Source of the DNA: Eleftheria terrae
Lineage (GTDB): Bacteria; Pseudomonadota; Gammaproteobacteria; Burkholderiales; Burkholderiaceae_C
Direction of reading: 5' to 3'
DNA length: 64,000 nt
NCBI RefSeq assembly: GCF_030419005.1
Contig: NZ_CP106951.1
Span: forward strand, 3,534,001-3,598,000
The position numbers and the translations under genes are program-made. Below, piece by piece: positions 17,295 through 25,771 of the stretch (the first letter of the stretch is position 1; the number at the start of each line of letters is the position of its first letter). The notes below the pieces were generated by a model. The model saw nothing but the letters and a program-made list of their open reading frames with translations. It was not told the DNA's origin and searched no databases.

Positions 17295-18731
17295 ATGAAA
17301 CCCCTGTTGCTTCCCCTCGCCACTGTTGCCGCCGCGGTCTGCCTGCTGGCCGGTCCCACGCCGGCCAGCGCCCAGGCGGCGCCGCCCGCTGCGCGCGCCA
17401 CGCTGCGTGATGCGGCAGGCCAGACAGCGGGCGAGGCCCGCTTCACCGAGACGGCCCAGGGCCTGTCGCTCGACATCGAGGTGCGCGGGCTGTCGCCCGG
17501 CCAGCATGGCTTCCACATCCACCAGCATGGCGAGTGCGCGCCCGGGCCGGATGCGGCCACCGGCAAGATCGTGCCGTTCGGTGCGGCCGGCCCGCATTTC
17601 GATCCGCTGCACAGCCGCAACCACGGCCATCCTTCACAGCCGCCGGCCGAGGCGCACGGTGGCGACCTGCCCAACCTGGTGGTGGGTGCCGACGGCCGCG
17701 CCCGCCTGCAGGCCGAGCGGCCCGGCATTGGCCTGAAGCCCGGCCCCGCCAGCGTGCTGGGGCGCACGCTCGTCGTGCACGAGCTGCCTGACGACTACCG
17801 CAGCGACCCGGCTGGCAACAGCGGCCCGCGCCTGCTGTGCGGGATGATCGAGCTGGCCGGCGAGCCTCCGGCCGGGGCGCGCCACACCTTCCCGGGCAGC
17901 AATGTCTTCCCCGAAGGCATCGCGGTGGACGAGACCAGCGGCACCGCCTATGTGGGCTCGGCCGCCGAAGGCCACCTGTACAAGCTGGAGCCGGGCCAGC
18001 CACGCGCCGAGCTGCTGTCGCTGGGCGGCTCGCCGGGCCGCCGTGCCGCGCTCGGCATCCGGCTCGACGCACATCGGCGCTTGTGGGTGGCGGGCGGCGC
18101 CGAGGGCACGGTGGCCCTGGTCGATGCCGCCAGTGGCCGCACGCTGGCGGTGCTGAAGACGCCGCACAGTCCGCATGCCTTCATCAACGACCTGGCGCTC
18201 TCGGCCGATGGCCATGCCTACGTGACCGACTCCTTCCGGCCGGTGCTGTTCCGCGCCCGCAACGTGGTGGACCAGCCGACGCAGCTCGAGCCGTGGCTGG
18301 ACCTCGGCCGCACGCCGATCCGCTATGTGAGCGGCGAGACCAACCTGAACGGCATCGTCGCGACCCCGGACGGCCGCTACCTGCTGGCCATGCAGTCGGC
18401 CACCGGCCAGCTGTGGCGCATCGACACCCGCAGCCAGGCGGTGCAGCCGGTGCAGCTGGACGCCACCCTGCCACATGGCGACGGGCTGGTGCTGCAAGGG
18501 CGCGAGCTGTACGTGGTGCGCAATGTCGAGAACGAGATCGTGCGGGTCTCGCTGGAGCCCGACTATGCACGCGGCCGTGTGGCACAGCGCCTGAGCAGCA
18601 GCCGGCTGCGCTACCCCACCACCGCCGCGCTGGTGCGCGGCCAGCTGCAGATTGTCAACAGCCAGCTGGACAAGCAGAAGAACCCGCCACCGCTGCTGCC
18701 GTTCGACGTCATCCAGCTGCCCGCCCCCTGA
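17295..18731 (+). CDS. Cu/Zn superoxide dismutase fused to a beta-propeller domain
   Basis: A 478-residue exported protein with a signal peptide ending near ASA (residues 1-26). Residues 30-190 are a complete Cu/Zn-SOD: copper ligands H74 and H76 in GFHIHQHG, bridging H101 in GPHFDP, zinc ligands near H110, H121 and D124 (HGGDLPNL), copper ligand H162 in VHELPDD, and the C81-C182 disulfide pair with arginine 179. Residues 195-478 form an SMP-30/NHL-like propeller (VFPEGIAVDETSGTAYVGSA, ETNLNGIVATPDGRYLLAMQ). One continuous frame shows it is a true fusion. It is coupled to the upstream PQQ-type sugar dehydrogenase, whose reoxidation might produce superoxide. The propeller's activity is unknown. 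Confidence 0.85.
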   Translation: MKPLLLPLATVAAAVCLLAGPTPASAQAAPPAARATLRDAAGQTAGEARFTETAQGLSLDIEVRGLSPGQHGFHIHQHGECAPGPDAATGKIVPFGAAGPHFDPLHSRNHGHPSQPPAEAHGGDLPNLVVGADGRARLQAERPGIGLKPGPASVLGRTLVVHELPDDYRSDPAGNSGPRLLCGMIELAGEPPAGARHTFPGSNVFPEGIAVDETSGTAYVGSAAEGHLYKLEPGQPRAELLSLGGSPGRRAALGIRLDAHRRLWVAGGAEGTVALVDAASGRTLAVLKTPHSPHAFINDLALSADGHAYVTDSFRPVLFRARNVVDQPTQLEPWLDLGRTPIRYVSGETNLNGIVATPDGRYLLAMQSATGQLWRIDTRSQAVQPVQLDATLPHGDGLVLQGRELYVVRNVENEIVRVSLEPDYARGRVAQRLSSSRLRYPTTAALVRGQLQIVNSQLDKQKNPPPLLPFDVIQLPAP

Positions 18732-18754
18732 GGGGCGGCCCCGGCCGCCTCGCC

Positions 18755-21064
18755 ATGCAGCACCCGCCGGCCGCCATGCCCTCATCGCCTGCCGGTCCGG
18801 TGGGTGACTGGCGCCTGCTGTTCGAGCGCAACCCGCTGCCGATGTGGGTGTTCTCGCTGGCGAGCCGCCGCTTCCTGGCGGTGAACCGGGCGGCGGTGGA
18901 ACATTACGGCTACTCGGAAGCGGAGTTCCTGTCGATGACCGTCGACGACATCCGCCCGCCAGAAGACCTGCCGCGGCTCGACGACATGTTGCGCCAGGGG
19001 CCGCACCACGGGCGGCATGGGCTGTGGCGGCACCGGCGGCGTGACGGCTCGCTCATCGATGTGGAGGTGGTAAGCGGCGAGGTCGACTTCGACGGCGAGC
19101 CGGCCCGGCTGATCCTGCTGCAGGACGTGACCGAGCAGCTGCGTGCACAGGAGCGCCTGCGTCGCAAGAAGGCCCTGCTCAGCCTGGCGGGCAGCGTAGC
19201 GCGGCTGGGCGGCTGGTCGGTGGCACTGCCCGACCTGCACCTGAGCTGGTCGGACGAAGTGTGCGCGCTCCACGGCATTCCGGTGGGCGAGGCGCCCAGC
19301 CTGGAGGCCGCCATTGGCTTCTACCTGCCCGAAGACCAGCCGCGGTTGCGCGAGGCTTTGGCGGCCAGCATTGCCGGCGAGCGCGGGTTCGACCTCGAGG
19401 CCCGCCTGCGGGACGCCAGCGGCGCATTGCGCTGGGTGCGCCTGATCGGCCTGCCCGAACGTGACGACCAGGGCGCGGTGGTGGGCGTCAGCGGCGCGAT
19501 CCAGGACATCACCGACCGCAAGCTGGCCGAGCGTGAAGCGCGTGAGCTGGCACGCCAGCTCAGCACCACGCTGGAGAGCATCACCGACGCTGTCTTCACG
19601 CTCGACCACGACTGGCGTTTCACCTATGTGAACCGGCATGCCGAGCAGGTGCTGGCTCGCCCCCGCGAGTCGCTGCTGGGCCGCTGCGTCTGGGCCGAGT
19701 TTCCGCAGGCCGTGGGCACTGTCTTCCAGCGGGAATACGAGCGCGCCGTGGCGCAGAACCGCGCCGTCAACTTCAAGGCGTACTACGCGCCCTTGCTCTG
19801 CTGGCTGGAGGTGCATGCCTATCCCTCGGAGCTGGGGCTGACGGTCTATTTCCGCGACGTCACCGGGCTGCACGAGGCCGAGCAGGCCCGGCAGGCGCGC
19901 GCGGCGGCCGAAGCGTCGAGCCGCAGCAAGACCCGTTTCCTGGCCCGGCTGAGCCACGAGATGCGCACGCCGTTGAATGCGGTGCTCGGCTTTGCCCAGC
20001 TGCTGGTGAACCGGCCCGGCCTGCCGCCCGAGCAGGAGGACTATGCGCAGCACATCCTGCGCGCCGGGCACCACCTGCTGGCCCTGGTCAATGACGTGCT
20101 GGACCTGCAGCAGGTCGAGGAAGGCCGCCTCACCTTGCATCCGGCCGTGCTGGACCTGCGGGCGCTGGCCGCGGAGACGGCGGAGCTGCTCACCCCGCTG
20201 GCTGGCCAGCGCGACATCGCCGTCTACAACGAGGTCCCGGCCGGCTGCCATGTCGAGGCCGACGAGCAGCGCTTGCGCCAGGTGCTGATCAACCTGGTCT
20301 CCAACGCCATCAAGTACAACCGCCCGGGCGGCACGGTGCGGCTGGTGGCGCAGCGCCTGGCGGCGAACCGGGTTGCGCTGCGGGTGGTGGATACCGGCCA
20401 GGGCATTGCCGCCGACCAGCTGCATGCGCTGTTCCAGCCCTTCGAACGGCTGGGCCGCGAAAGCTCGGCGGTGGAGGGCACCGGCCTGGGGCTGGTCATC
20501 GCCCGCCGCCTGGTGGAGGAAATGGGCGGCCACCTGGAGCTGCAGAGCCAGCTCGGCCGCGGCACCTGCGCGCATGTGGAGCTGCCCGGGGCGGCCCCAG
20601 GCGCGCTGCCGGCATCGCCGCCGCTGGCGAGCGACGCGGCGGCGGGCGCTGCGCCGCCGGGCCACGCAGCCGCCCCGGTGCTGCGGCTGCTCTATGTCGA
20701 AGACAACCCGATCAATGCCTTGCTGTTCGAGGAAGCGCTGGGCCGGCAGCCAGACCTGGAGCTGCGCATTGCGGACAGCGGGGGCCAGGGCCTGGCACTG
20801 GCGGCGCAATGGCGGCCCGACGTGCTGGCGCTGGATGCCAACCTGCCCGACATGAGCGGCTTCGAGCTGCTGCAGCGGCTGCGGGCCCTGCCGGGCCTGG
20901 CCGACACACCGGCCTTCATGTGCTCGGCCGACGCCCTGCCGGAGGACCTGCTGCGTGCACGCGAGGCCGGCTTCGCCGGCTACTGGACCAAGCCGGTCGA
21001 CCTGGCCCGTGTGATGGGCGACCTGCGCGCGTTGCGCGAGCGGCTGGCAGGGCCGTCGGCCTGA
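18755..21064 (+). CDS. Hybrid sensor histidine kinase (three PAS domains, kinase core, receiver)
   Basis: From the ATG at 18755 (18776 is an alternative) the protein has 769 residues and no membrane segment. PAS1 spans about 10-130 (LFERNPLPMWVFSLASRRFL), PAS2 about 140-260 and PAS3 about 270-385. The H-box is RFLARLSHEMRTPLNAVLGFA near residue 400. ATPase motifs are VLINLVSNAIKYN, VVDTGQGIAADQL and GTGLGLVIARRLVEEMGG. A C-terminal receiver begins LRLLYVEDNPINALLF, with the phosphoacceptor in VLALDANLPDMSGFEL and the conserved lysine in YWTKPVD. It is cytosolic, with unknown signal and partner. It ends three bases from the convergent GMC gene. Confidence 0.88.
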   Translation: MQHPPAAMPSSPAGPVGDWRLLFERNPLPMWVFSLASRRFLAVNRAAVEHYGYSEAEFLSMTVDDIRPPEDLPRLDDMLRQGPHHGRHGLWRHRRRDGSLIDVEVVSGEVDFDGEPARLILLQDVTEQLRAQERLRRKKALLSLAGSVARLGGWSVALPDLHLSWSDEVCALHGIPVGEAPSLEAAIGFYLPEDQPRLREALAASIAGERGFDLEARLRDASGALRWVRLIGLPERDDQGAVVGVSGAIQDITDRKLAEREARELARQLSTTLESITDAVFTLDHDWRFTYVNRHAEQVLARPRESLLGRCVWAEFPQAVGTVFQREYERAVAQNRAVNFKAYYAPLLCWLEVHAYPSELGLTVYFRDVTGLHEAEQARQARAAAEASSRSKTRFLARLSHEMRTPLNAVLGFAQLLVNRPGLPPEQEDYAQHILRAGHHLLALVNDVLDLQQVEEGRLTLHPAVLDLRALAAETAELLTPLAGQRDIAVYNEVPAGCHVEADEQRLRQVLINLVSNAIKYNRPGGTVRLVAQRLAANRVALRVVDTGQGIAADQLHALFQPFERLGRESSAVEGTGLGLVIARRLVEEMGGHLELQSQLGRGTCAHVELPGAAPGALPASPPLASDAAAGAAPPGHAAAPVLRLLYVEDNPINALLFEEALGRQPDLELRIADSGGQGLALAAQWRPDVLALDANLPDMSGFELLQRLRALPGLADTPAFMCSADALPEDLLRAREAGFAGYWTKPVDLARVMGDLRALRERLAGPSA

Positions 21065-21067
21065 CGC

Positions 21068-22735
21068 TCAGCGCGCATCGGCCAGGATCCATTCGGCAGC
21101 CCGCTCGGCAATCATCAAGGTCGGCGAGTTGGTGTTGCCGCTGGTGATGGTGGGCATCACGCTCGCATCGGCCACCCGCAGGCCGGCCACGCCACGCAGC
21201 TTCAGCCGGGGGTCGACCACCGCCATCGGATCGTCCGCCCGGCCCATGCGGCAGGTGCCGACCGGGTGGAAGATGGTGGTCGCGATGTCGCCGGCCAGGC
21301 GCGCCAGTTCTTCGTCGCCCTGGTACTGCGGCCCGGGGCGCAGCTCCTGCGGTTGGAAGGCCTGCAGGGCCGCCTGCGAGACGATGCGCCGTGTCAGGCG
21401 CAGGGACTCGGCGGCCACCTGGCGGTCCTCCGGCGTCGAGAGGTAGCGGGCCTGGATGCGCGGCGCGTCGTCGTGACGGGGCGAGCGCACGCGCACGAAA
21501 CCCCGGCTGCCCGGGTTGAGGTTGCAGACGCTGGCGGTGAAGGCGTCGAAGTGGTGCAGGGGCTCCCCGAAGGCGTCCAGCGAGAGCGGCTGCACGTGGT
21601 ACTGCAGGTTGGGCCACGGGTGTGCCGGCGAGGAACGGGTGAAGAGGCCCAGCTGCGACGGTGCCATGCTCATCGGCCCGCTGCGCCGCCAGGCGTATTC
21701 CAGCCCGATGCGGGCCTTGCCCCACCAGGAGGCGGCCAGGGTGTTGAGCGTCCGCACGCCCTGCACGCCATAGACCGCGCGGATCTGCAGGTGGTCCTGC
21801 AGGTTCTCGCCGACGCCGGGCAGGTCGTGCTGCACGGCAATGCCGTGCTCGCGCAACCAGGCGCCCGGGCCGATGCCGGAGAGCTGCAGGATCTGCGGCG
21901 AGTTCACCGCGCCGGCGCACAGCACCACCTCGCGGGTGGCCCGCACCTGCTGCCGGCCGGCCGGCGTCATCACCTCGCAGCCAAGGACACGCAGCCCGGC
22001 GCTGCCAGGGTCGCCGTCGGTCAGCAGGCGGGTGACGTGGGCACCGGTCCACATCTCCACATTGCTGCGGCTGCGGAAGATGGGCCGCAGGAAGGCCTTG
22101 GCGGTGTTCCAGCGCCAGCCGGCGCGCTGGTTCACCTCGAAGTAGCCGACGCCTTCGTTGTTGCCGCCGTTGAAGTCCTCGGTGGCCGGGATGCCGGCCT
22201 GGCGGGCGGCCGCGGCGAAGGCGTCGAGGATGTCCCAGCGCAGCCGTTGCTTCTCGACGCGCCATTCGCCGCCGTGCCCGTGCAGGGCGCGGAAGGCCTC
22301 GCTGGCCTGCGTGCCATGGGGGGCATCGAGCCGCCAGTGGTCCTCGTGGCGGCGGAAGTAGGGCAGGCAGTGCTCCCAGCGCCAGGTGGCGTCGCCGCAC
22401 TGCTCGGCCCAGCCATCGTAGTCGCGCTGCTGGCCGCGCATGTAGATCATGCCGTTGATGCTGGAGCAGCCGCCCAGGCCCTTGCCGCGCGGGTAGCGCA
22501 GCTGGCGTCCGTTCAGGCCGGGGTCTTCCTCGGTGCGGTAGAGCCAGTCGGTGCGGGGGTTGCCAATGCAGTAGAGGTAGCCGACCGGGATGTGGATCCA
22601 GTGATAGTCGTCCTTGCGGCCGGCTTCCAGCAGCAGCACGCGCCTGGTGGGGTCCTGGCTGAGCCGGTTGGCCAGCAGGCAGCCGGCGGTGCCGGCGCCC
22701 ACGATGATGAAGTCAAAGCTCGCAAGCTCCGCCAC
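21068..22735 (-). CDS. GMC-family oxidoreductase (choline dehydrogenase-like)
   Basis: A 555-residue flavoprotein. The N-terminal FAD-binding fold is FIIVGAGTAGCLLANRLSQDP with the E of VLLLEAGR. GMC signature 1 lies in RYPRGKGLGGCSSINGMIYMRGQQRDYDGWA and signature 2 in GAVNSPQILQLSGIG. The C-terminal active-site histidine and asparagine are in TIFHPVGTCRMG and TSGNTNSPTLMIAERAAEWIL. Members oxidise alcohols; choline dehydrogenase is the closest described relative, but the substrate is not certain. There is no betB or betI neighbour. A large GC-rich hairpin sits just upstream of its ribosome-binding site. Confidence 0.88.
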   Translation of the reverse strand: MAELASFDFIIVGAGTAGCLLANRLSQDPTRRVLLLEAGRKDDYHWIHIPVGYLYCIGNPRTDWLYRTEEDPGLNGRQLRYPRGKGLGGCSSINGMIYMRGQQRDYDGWAEQCGDATWRWEHCLPYFRRHEDHWRLDAPHGTQASEAFRALHGHGGEWRVEKQRLRWDILDAFAAAARQAGIPATEDFNGGNNEGVGYFEVNQRAGWRWNTAKAFLRPIFRSRSNVEMWTGAHVTRLLTDGDPGSAGLRVLGCEVMTPAGRQQVRATREVVLCAGAVNSPQILQLSGIGPGAWLREHGIAVQHDLPGVGENLQDHLQIRAVYGVQGVRTLNTLAASWWGKARIGLEYAWRRSGPMSMAPSQLGLFTRSSPAHPWPNLQYHVQPLSLDAFGEPLHHFDAFTASVCNLNPGSRGFVRVRSPRHDDAPRIQARYLSTPEDRQVAAESLRLTRRIVSQAALQAFQPQELRPGPQYQGDEELARLAGDIATTIFHPVGTCRMGRADDPMAVVDPRLKLRGVAGLRVADASVMPTITSGNTNSPTLMIAERAAEWILADAR

Positions 22736-22744
22736 GGCTGTCTC

Positions 22745-22786
22745 CTCGGCCCGGCGGCGCCTGCAGCACAGGCGCCGCCGGCCGAG
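22745..22786. repeat. Long GC-rich inverted repeat
   Basis: Arms at 22745-22763 and 22769-22786 pair over about 18 bases with one bulged C and a CAGCA loop. On the minus strand it sits between the BOF gene's stop (22867) and the GMC gene's start (22735). Its base abuts the GGAG ribosome-binding site of the GMC gene. There is no T-run, so it is either a factor-dependent terminator or a translation-limiting structure. Confidence 0.5.
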
Positions 22787-22866
22787 CGGTCAGGCCTGTG
22801 GTGAGGGTGGGCTCGGCCGTCGCAGAGTCTACGGCGTGGCGGCGCCTGGCGCATGGACGGCCAGGC

Positions 22867-23256
22867 TCAGGGTGCGATCACCGTGATGCGGCGCACGTCG
22901 ATCGTCGGCGAGGCGGCCGGGCCGCCTTCGACCGCGCCGATCACTTCCACCGTGGTCTGTCCGGTGATCTTGCCGTGCTGCGGCTCGGGCAGGCCGCCCG
23001 CTTCGAGGCGGATGGCTCCGGAGCCGTCGGAGAACAAGTAGCGGCCTTCGGACTCCCGGCGCACCAGCCGTCCGCGCAGGCGGATCTCGGTGCCTTCGAC
23101 CGGGGCCTTCAGGATGTCGGCGACGGTACTCTGTGCCGGAGCCGCCGCAGGGCCCTGGCCCGGCTCTTGGCCGGGCTGCGCCGCCCAGCCGGCCGGGCCG
23201 TACAGCCCGGCCAGCAGCGCAAACGCGGATGGGAGCAGCGTCTGATGAGCGTTCAT
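22867..23256 (-). CDS. Exported BOF (bacterial OB-fold) family protein
   Basis: The start at 23256 (MNAHQTLLPSAFALL) is favoured by a GGAGG eight bases upstream. The 129-residue product has a signal peptide ending near WAA-QP. The mature part fits the YgiW/YdeI BOF family: STVADILKAPVEGTEIRLRGRLVRRESEGRYLFSDGSGAIRLE, ending TIDVRRITVI. The family folds as a periplasmic OB domain; some members are stress-induced or bind small ligands. The function here is unknown. Confidence 0.8.
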   Translation of the reverse strand: MNAHQTLLPSAFALLAGLYGPAGWAAQPGQEPGQGPAAAPAQSTVADILKAPVEGTEIRLRGRLVRRESEGRYLFSDGSGAIRLEAGGLPEPQHGKITGQTTVEVIGAVEGGPAASPTIDVRRITVIAP

Positions 23257-23440
23257 GAGCAAAGCCTCCATGCTGCCCACCACCGGCGTCGAAGCGAATG
23301 AAACGGCAGGCCGGGGCAGGCTTGAAGGCGGAGCGACCGGCGTGCCGGCCGCAGGGCCGCCCGGCACGCGGGGTGGCGCGCGGCGCCGGGCAAGTATTGC
23401 GAGCAGGCGGCGCAAAAACTACCACCGCCCGCCATGGCCG

Positions 23441-24037
23441 TCAGCGGTGGCTCATGCGGTGCCGGTAGTCACCGCCCGTGGCGCTGCGGCGGCTGCCCCG
23501 CGCGCGCAGGCCGCGCACCAGCTCCTCGACGTAGGGAGCGAACTCGATCAGCGCCGCGGCCGCCAGCACGGTGACCACGTAGGACCACGGCAGCGGGTTG
23601 TCCTTCAGCTCGAGCGTGAAGCGGGCCGGCTCGCTGCCCTGGCCGAACAGGGCCAGGAACTGGTCCCAGTGCAGGCCGATGATCAGCAGGCCGGCCATCA
23701 GCGGGATCATCTCGAGGAAGCTGTGCACGTGCTGCTCGAGCGGTCCGACATGGCGGCCGGAGGTGGCATAGCTGACATCCCACAGCGCAGTCGCCTCGTG
23801 CACAAAGAACATCACGATGATGCCGGCGATCAGCAGGGCATTGACTTCGAAGATGAGGGCCGCCGCGAGCGGCAGGCCGACCTGCACGAACATCAGCAGG
23901 TGGATCAGTGATTCCTTCGCGCCGGTGGTGTGCTCGATGTCCGACGCCCGGTGGCAGAACCAGTCGGCAATGCCGGCCACGAACCACAGCGGGATGACGA
24001 AGTACATCAACATCGTGAGCAGGGGATCGTTGTTCAT
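23441..24037 (-). CDS. Conserved multi-pass membrane protein of unknown function
   Basis: The start at 24037 is supported by a strong GGAGG ten bases upstream. The 198-residue protein (MNNDPLLTMLMYFVIPLWFV) has about five hydrophobic segments, near residues 8-24, 45-65, 66-85, 105-125 and 150-168. It contains several histidines in or beside membrane segments (CHRASDIEHTTG, FFVHEATALWDVSYA, LEQHVHSFLEMIP), which could bind metal or heme. I do not recognise the family. It lies 218 bp downstream of creD on the same strand; that gap shows no gene. Confidence 0.65.
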   Translation of the reverse strand: MNNDPLLTMLMYFVIPLWFVAGIADWFCHRASDIEHTTGAKESLIHLLMFVQVGLPLAAALIFEVNALLIAGIIVMFFVHEATALWDVSYATSGRHVGPLEQHVHSFLEMIPLMAGLLIIGLHWDQFLALFGQGSEPARFTLELKDNPLPWSYVVTVLAAAALIEFAPYVEELVRGLRARGSRRSATGGDYRHRMSHR

Positions 24038-24255
24038 CCTTTTTTCCTCCAGGGGGTGGGCACGGCCGACCTGCGGTCGACCGCTGCCGGGCCAGCGCCC
24101 GGCGATGGCCGGGCGCGACGGCAGCCGAGCGCCCGGGGGACCCGGACAGGAGAGGCAACGGCCATGCCGCGATGTCGGGAACCGGCAGCCCGCGGGCGCC
24201 GGCGGGCGCGGCCGCCACCCGCCGCGGCGCGGGCCCCGGCCAGGCGGCAGCCGGC

Positions 24256-25656
24256 TCACGCGGCCGGCGCCCGCGGGGCCGCCAGCGAGTCCGACAGCCC
24301 GTACCAGTCGAGCTTGCGGGTGGCGATCATCAGCGCCGCCAGGACCGCGAACAGCAGCACTGCACCCATGGCCAGGGCCGCCTGCTCCATCTGCAGCAGG
24401 GCATACAGCGCGCCGTACAGGCCGCCGGTGCCGACGCCGAAGGCCACCCCCGCGCGCCAGCCGCCCAGCATGTGGCTGGCGTAGTAGGCCAGCAGCAGGG
24501 CGCAGCCCGTGCTGGCCGCCGCATAGGCGGCGCCGAAGGGCAGGTGCTCGGAGAGGCTGGCCAGCAGCAGGAAGAAGCACAGCAGCGCGCAGCCCACCAG
24601 CAGGTACTGCACCGGGTGCACGCGGCGGCGCTGCAGCAGCTCGACCATGCCGACCGCCACGAAGGTCAGCACGATGAACAGCAGCCCGTACTTGATCGCA
24701 CGGTCGCTCAGCACATACGGGTTCACCGGGTCCATGAAGGCGACGCCGAAGCTCTCGATGCAACCCGGCTTGCGGCCGCCGGTGGCGGTCTCCAGCTCCG
24801 GCGAGGCCCAGGCCGACGCATGGCAGAGGCCGGCGCCGCGGGCGAAATCGGCCGGCGCCGTCGTGGCCAGCGACGAGACGAGCCAGGTGGCGGTGAAGCC
24901 GTCGGCCTTCACCTCGCGCGAGGCCGGCAGGAAGCGGCCGCCGAAGGACGGGTGCGGCCAGCCCGAATCGAGCACCAGGCGCGTGCTGCCGGCCACCGGG
25001 GCCAGCGACAGTTCGCCGGTGCCCAGCAGGTCCAGCTGCAGCTGGGCGGTGATGGCCGACTCGCCGCGCAGCGCCTCGGGCAGCACGGCATGGAAGCCGC
25101 CGGGATAGCTGCCATGGAAGGTGCCGGCCCGCACCGCCAGCGACTGGCCCTGCACCTGCACCTGCGCCAGCCGGATGCCGCGCGGGTCGCTCAGGGCCAC
25201 CATCAGGAGCGGATCGCCGCACTGCAGCCGCGAGCCGGGATGCTCGCGGCGGGGCACCAGCGACGCCAGGCTGTCCCATTGCGCCTGCACGGTGGCCTTG
25301 GCGGCATAGGCGTTGACCTTGAACAGGCCGCGGTAGCGTGGCTCCGGTGCCGCGCTGGCGTCGATGTTCAAGCGGCTCGGCACGGCAGTGAGCCGGAATT
25401 CGCGGCGCTCGACCGTCACGGTGGGCGCCTGGCCGTCGCGCGCCTGGGTCTGCTCCCATTCCTCGACGCAGGCACTGTGCAGCACCGGCCCCATCACCGT
25501 TTGCCGCCCGGCGCTGCCTTGCTCGATGTTCTGCTCGGCCTGGCGCTGCCGGTGGCGGCGCTCGTCGACCAGCCGGTCGACGCTGTGCAGGCCGAGCAGC
25601 AGCGCGGCGAAGATCGCCACGATGGCGAGGGCTTTGAGGAGAAGGGGATGCTTCAT
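24256..25656 (-). CDS. creD: Inner membrane protein CreD
   Basis: The ATG at 25656 (MKHPLLLKALAIVAIFAALL) gives 466 residues, the usual CreD length. There is an N-terminal membrane helix, a large periplasmic domain (LNIDASAAPEPRYRGLFKVN, SDPRGIRLAQVQVQGQ), and a C-terminal bundle of about five helices with FIVLTFVAVGMVELLQRRRVHPVQYLLVG and AASTGCALLLAYYASHML. CreD is the main output of the CreBC two-component system and affects envelope and beta-lactam responses in enterics and pseudomonads. A perfect cre tag lies 66-81 bp upstream. CreBC are encoded on the same strand 4-6 kb upstream. Confidence 0.92.
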   Translation of the reverse strand: MKHPLLLKALAIVAIFAALLLGLHSVDRLVDERRHRQRQAEQNIEQGSAGRQTVMGPVLHSACVEEWEQTQARDGQAPTVTVERREFRLTAVPSRLNIDASAAPEPRYRGLFKVNAYAAKATVQAQWDSLASLVPRREHPGSRLQCGDPLLMVALSDPRGIRLAQVQVQGQSLAVRAGTFHGSYPGGFHAVLPEALRGESAITAQLQLDLLGTGELSLAPVAGSTRLVLDSGWPHPSFGGRFLPASREVKADGFTATWLVSSLATTAPADFARGAGLCHASAWASPELETATGGRKPGCIESFGVAFMDPVNPYVLSDRAIKYGLLFIVLTFVAVGMVELLQRRRVHPVQYLLVGCALLCFFLLLASLSEHLPFGAAYAAASTGCALLLAYYASHMLGGWRAGVAFGVGTGGLYGALYALLQMEQAALAMGAVLLFAVLAALMIATRKLDWYGLSDSLAAPRAPAA

Positions 25657-25721
25657 GGCGAGGCCGATGGATGAGAAAGGCCCGCACTGTGGCCGGCCCC
25701 GGTGAGCCGCGCATGAAGTGC

Positions 25722-25737
25722 GTGAAGCGAATGTGAA
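25722..25737 (-). promoter_or_regulatory. cre tag (CreB binding site) upstream of creD
   Basis: On the minus strand the sequence reads TTCAC-ATTCGC-TTCAC. It matches the published CreB operator TTCAC-N6-TTCAC exactly. It lies 66 bp before the creD start and 35 bp beyond the end of the integrase gene, so it would drive creD alone. CreB is encoded in this window. Confidence 0.85.
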
Positions 25738-25771
25738 GCGCTGCCGCTGCCGGCGCCGGGGACGGGCGCTG

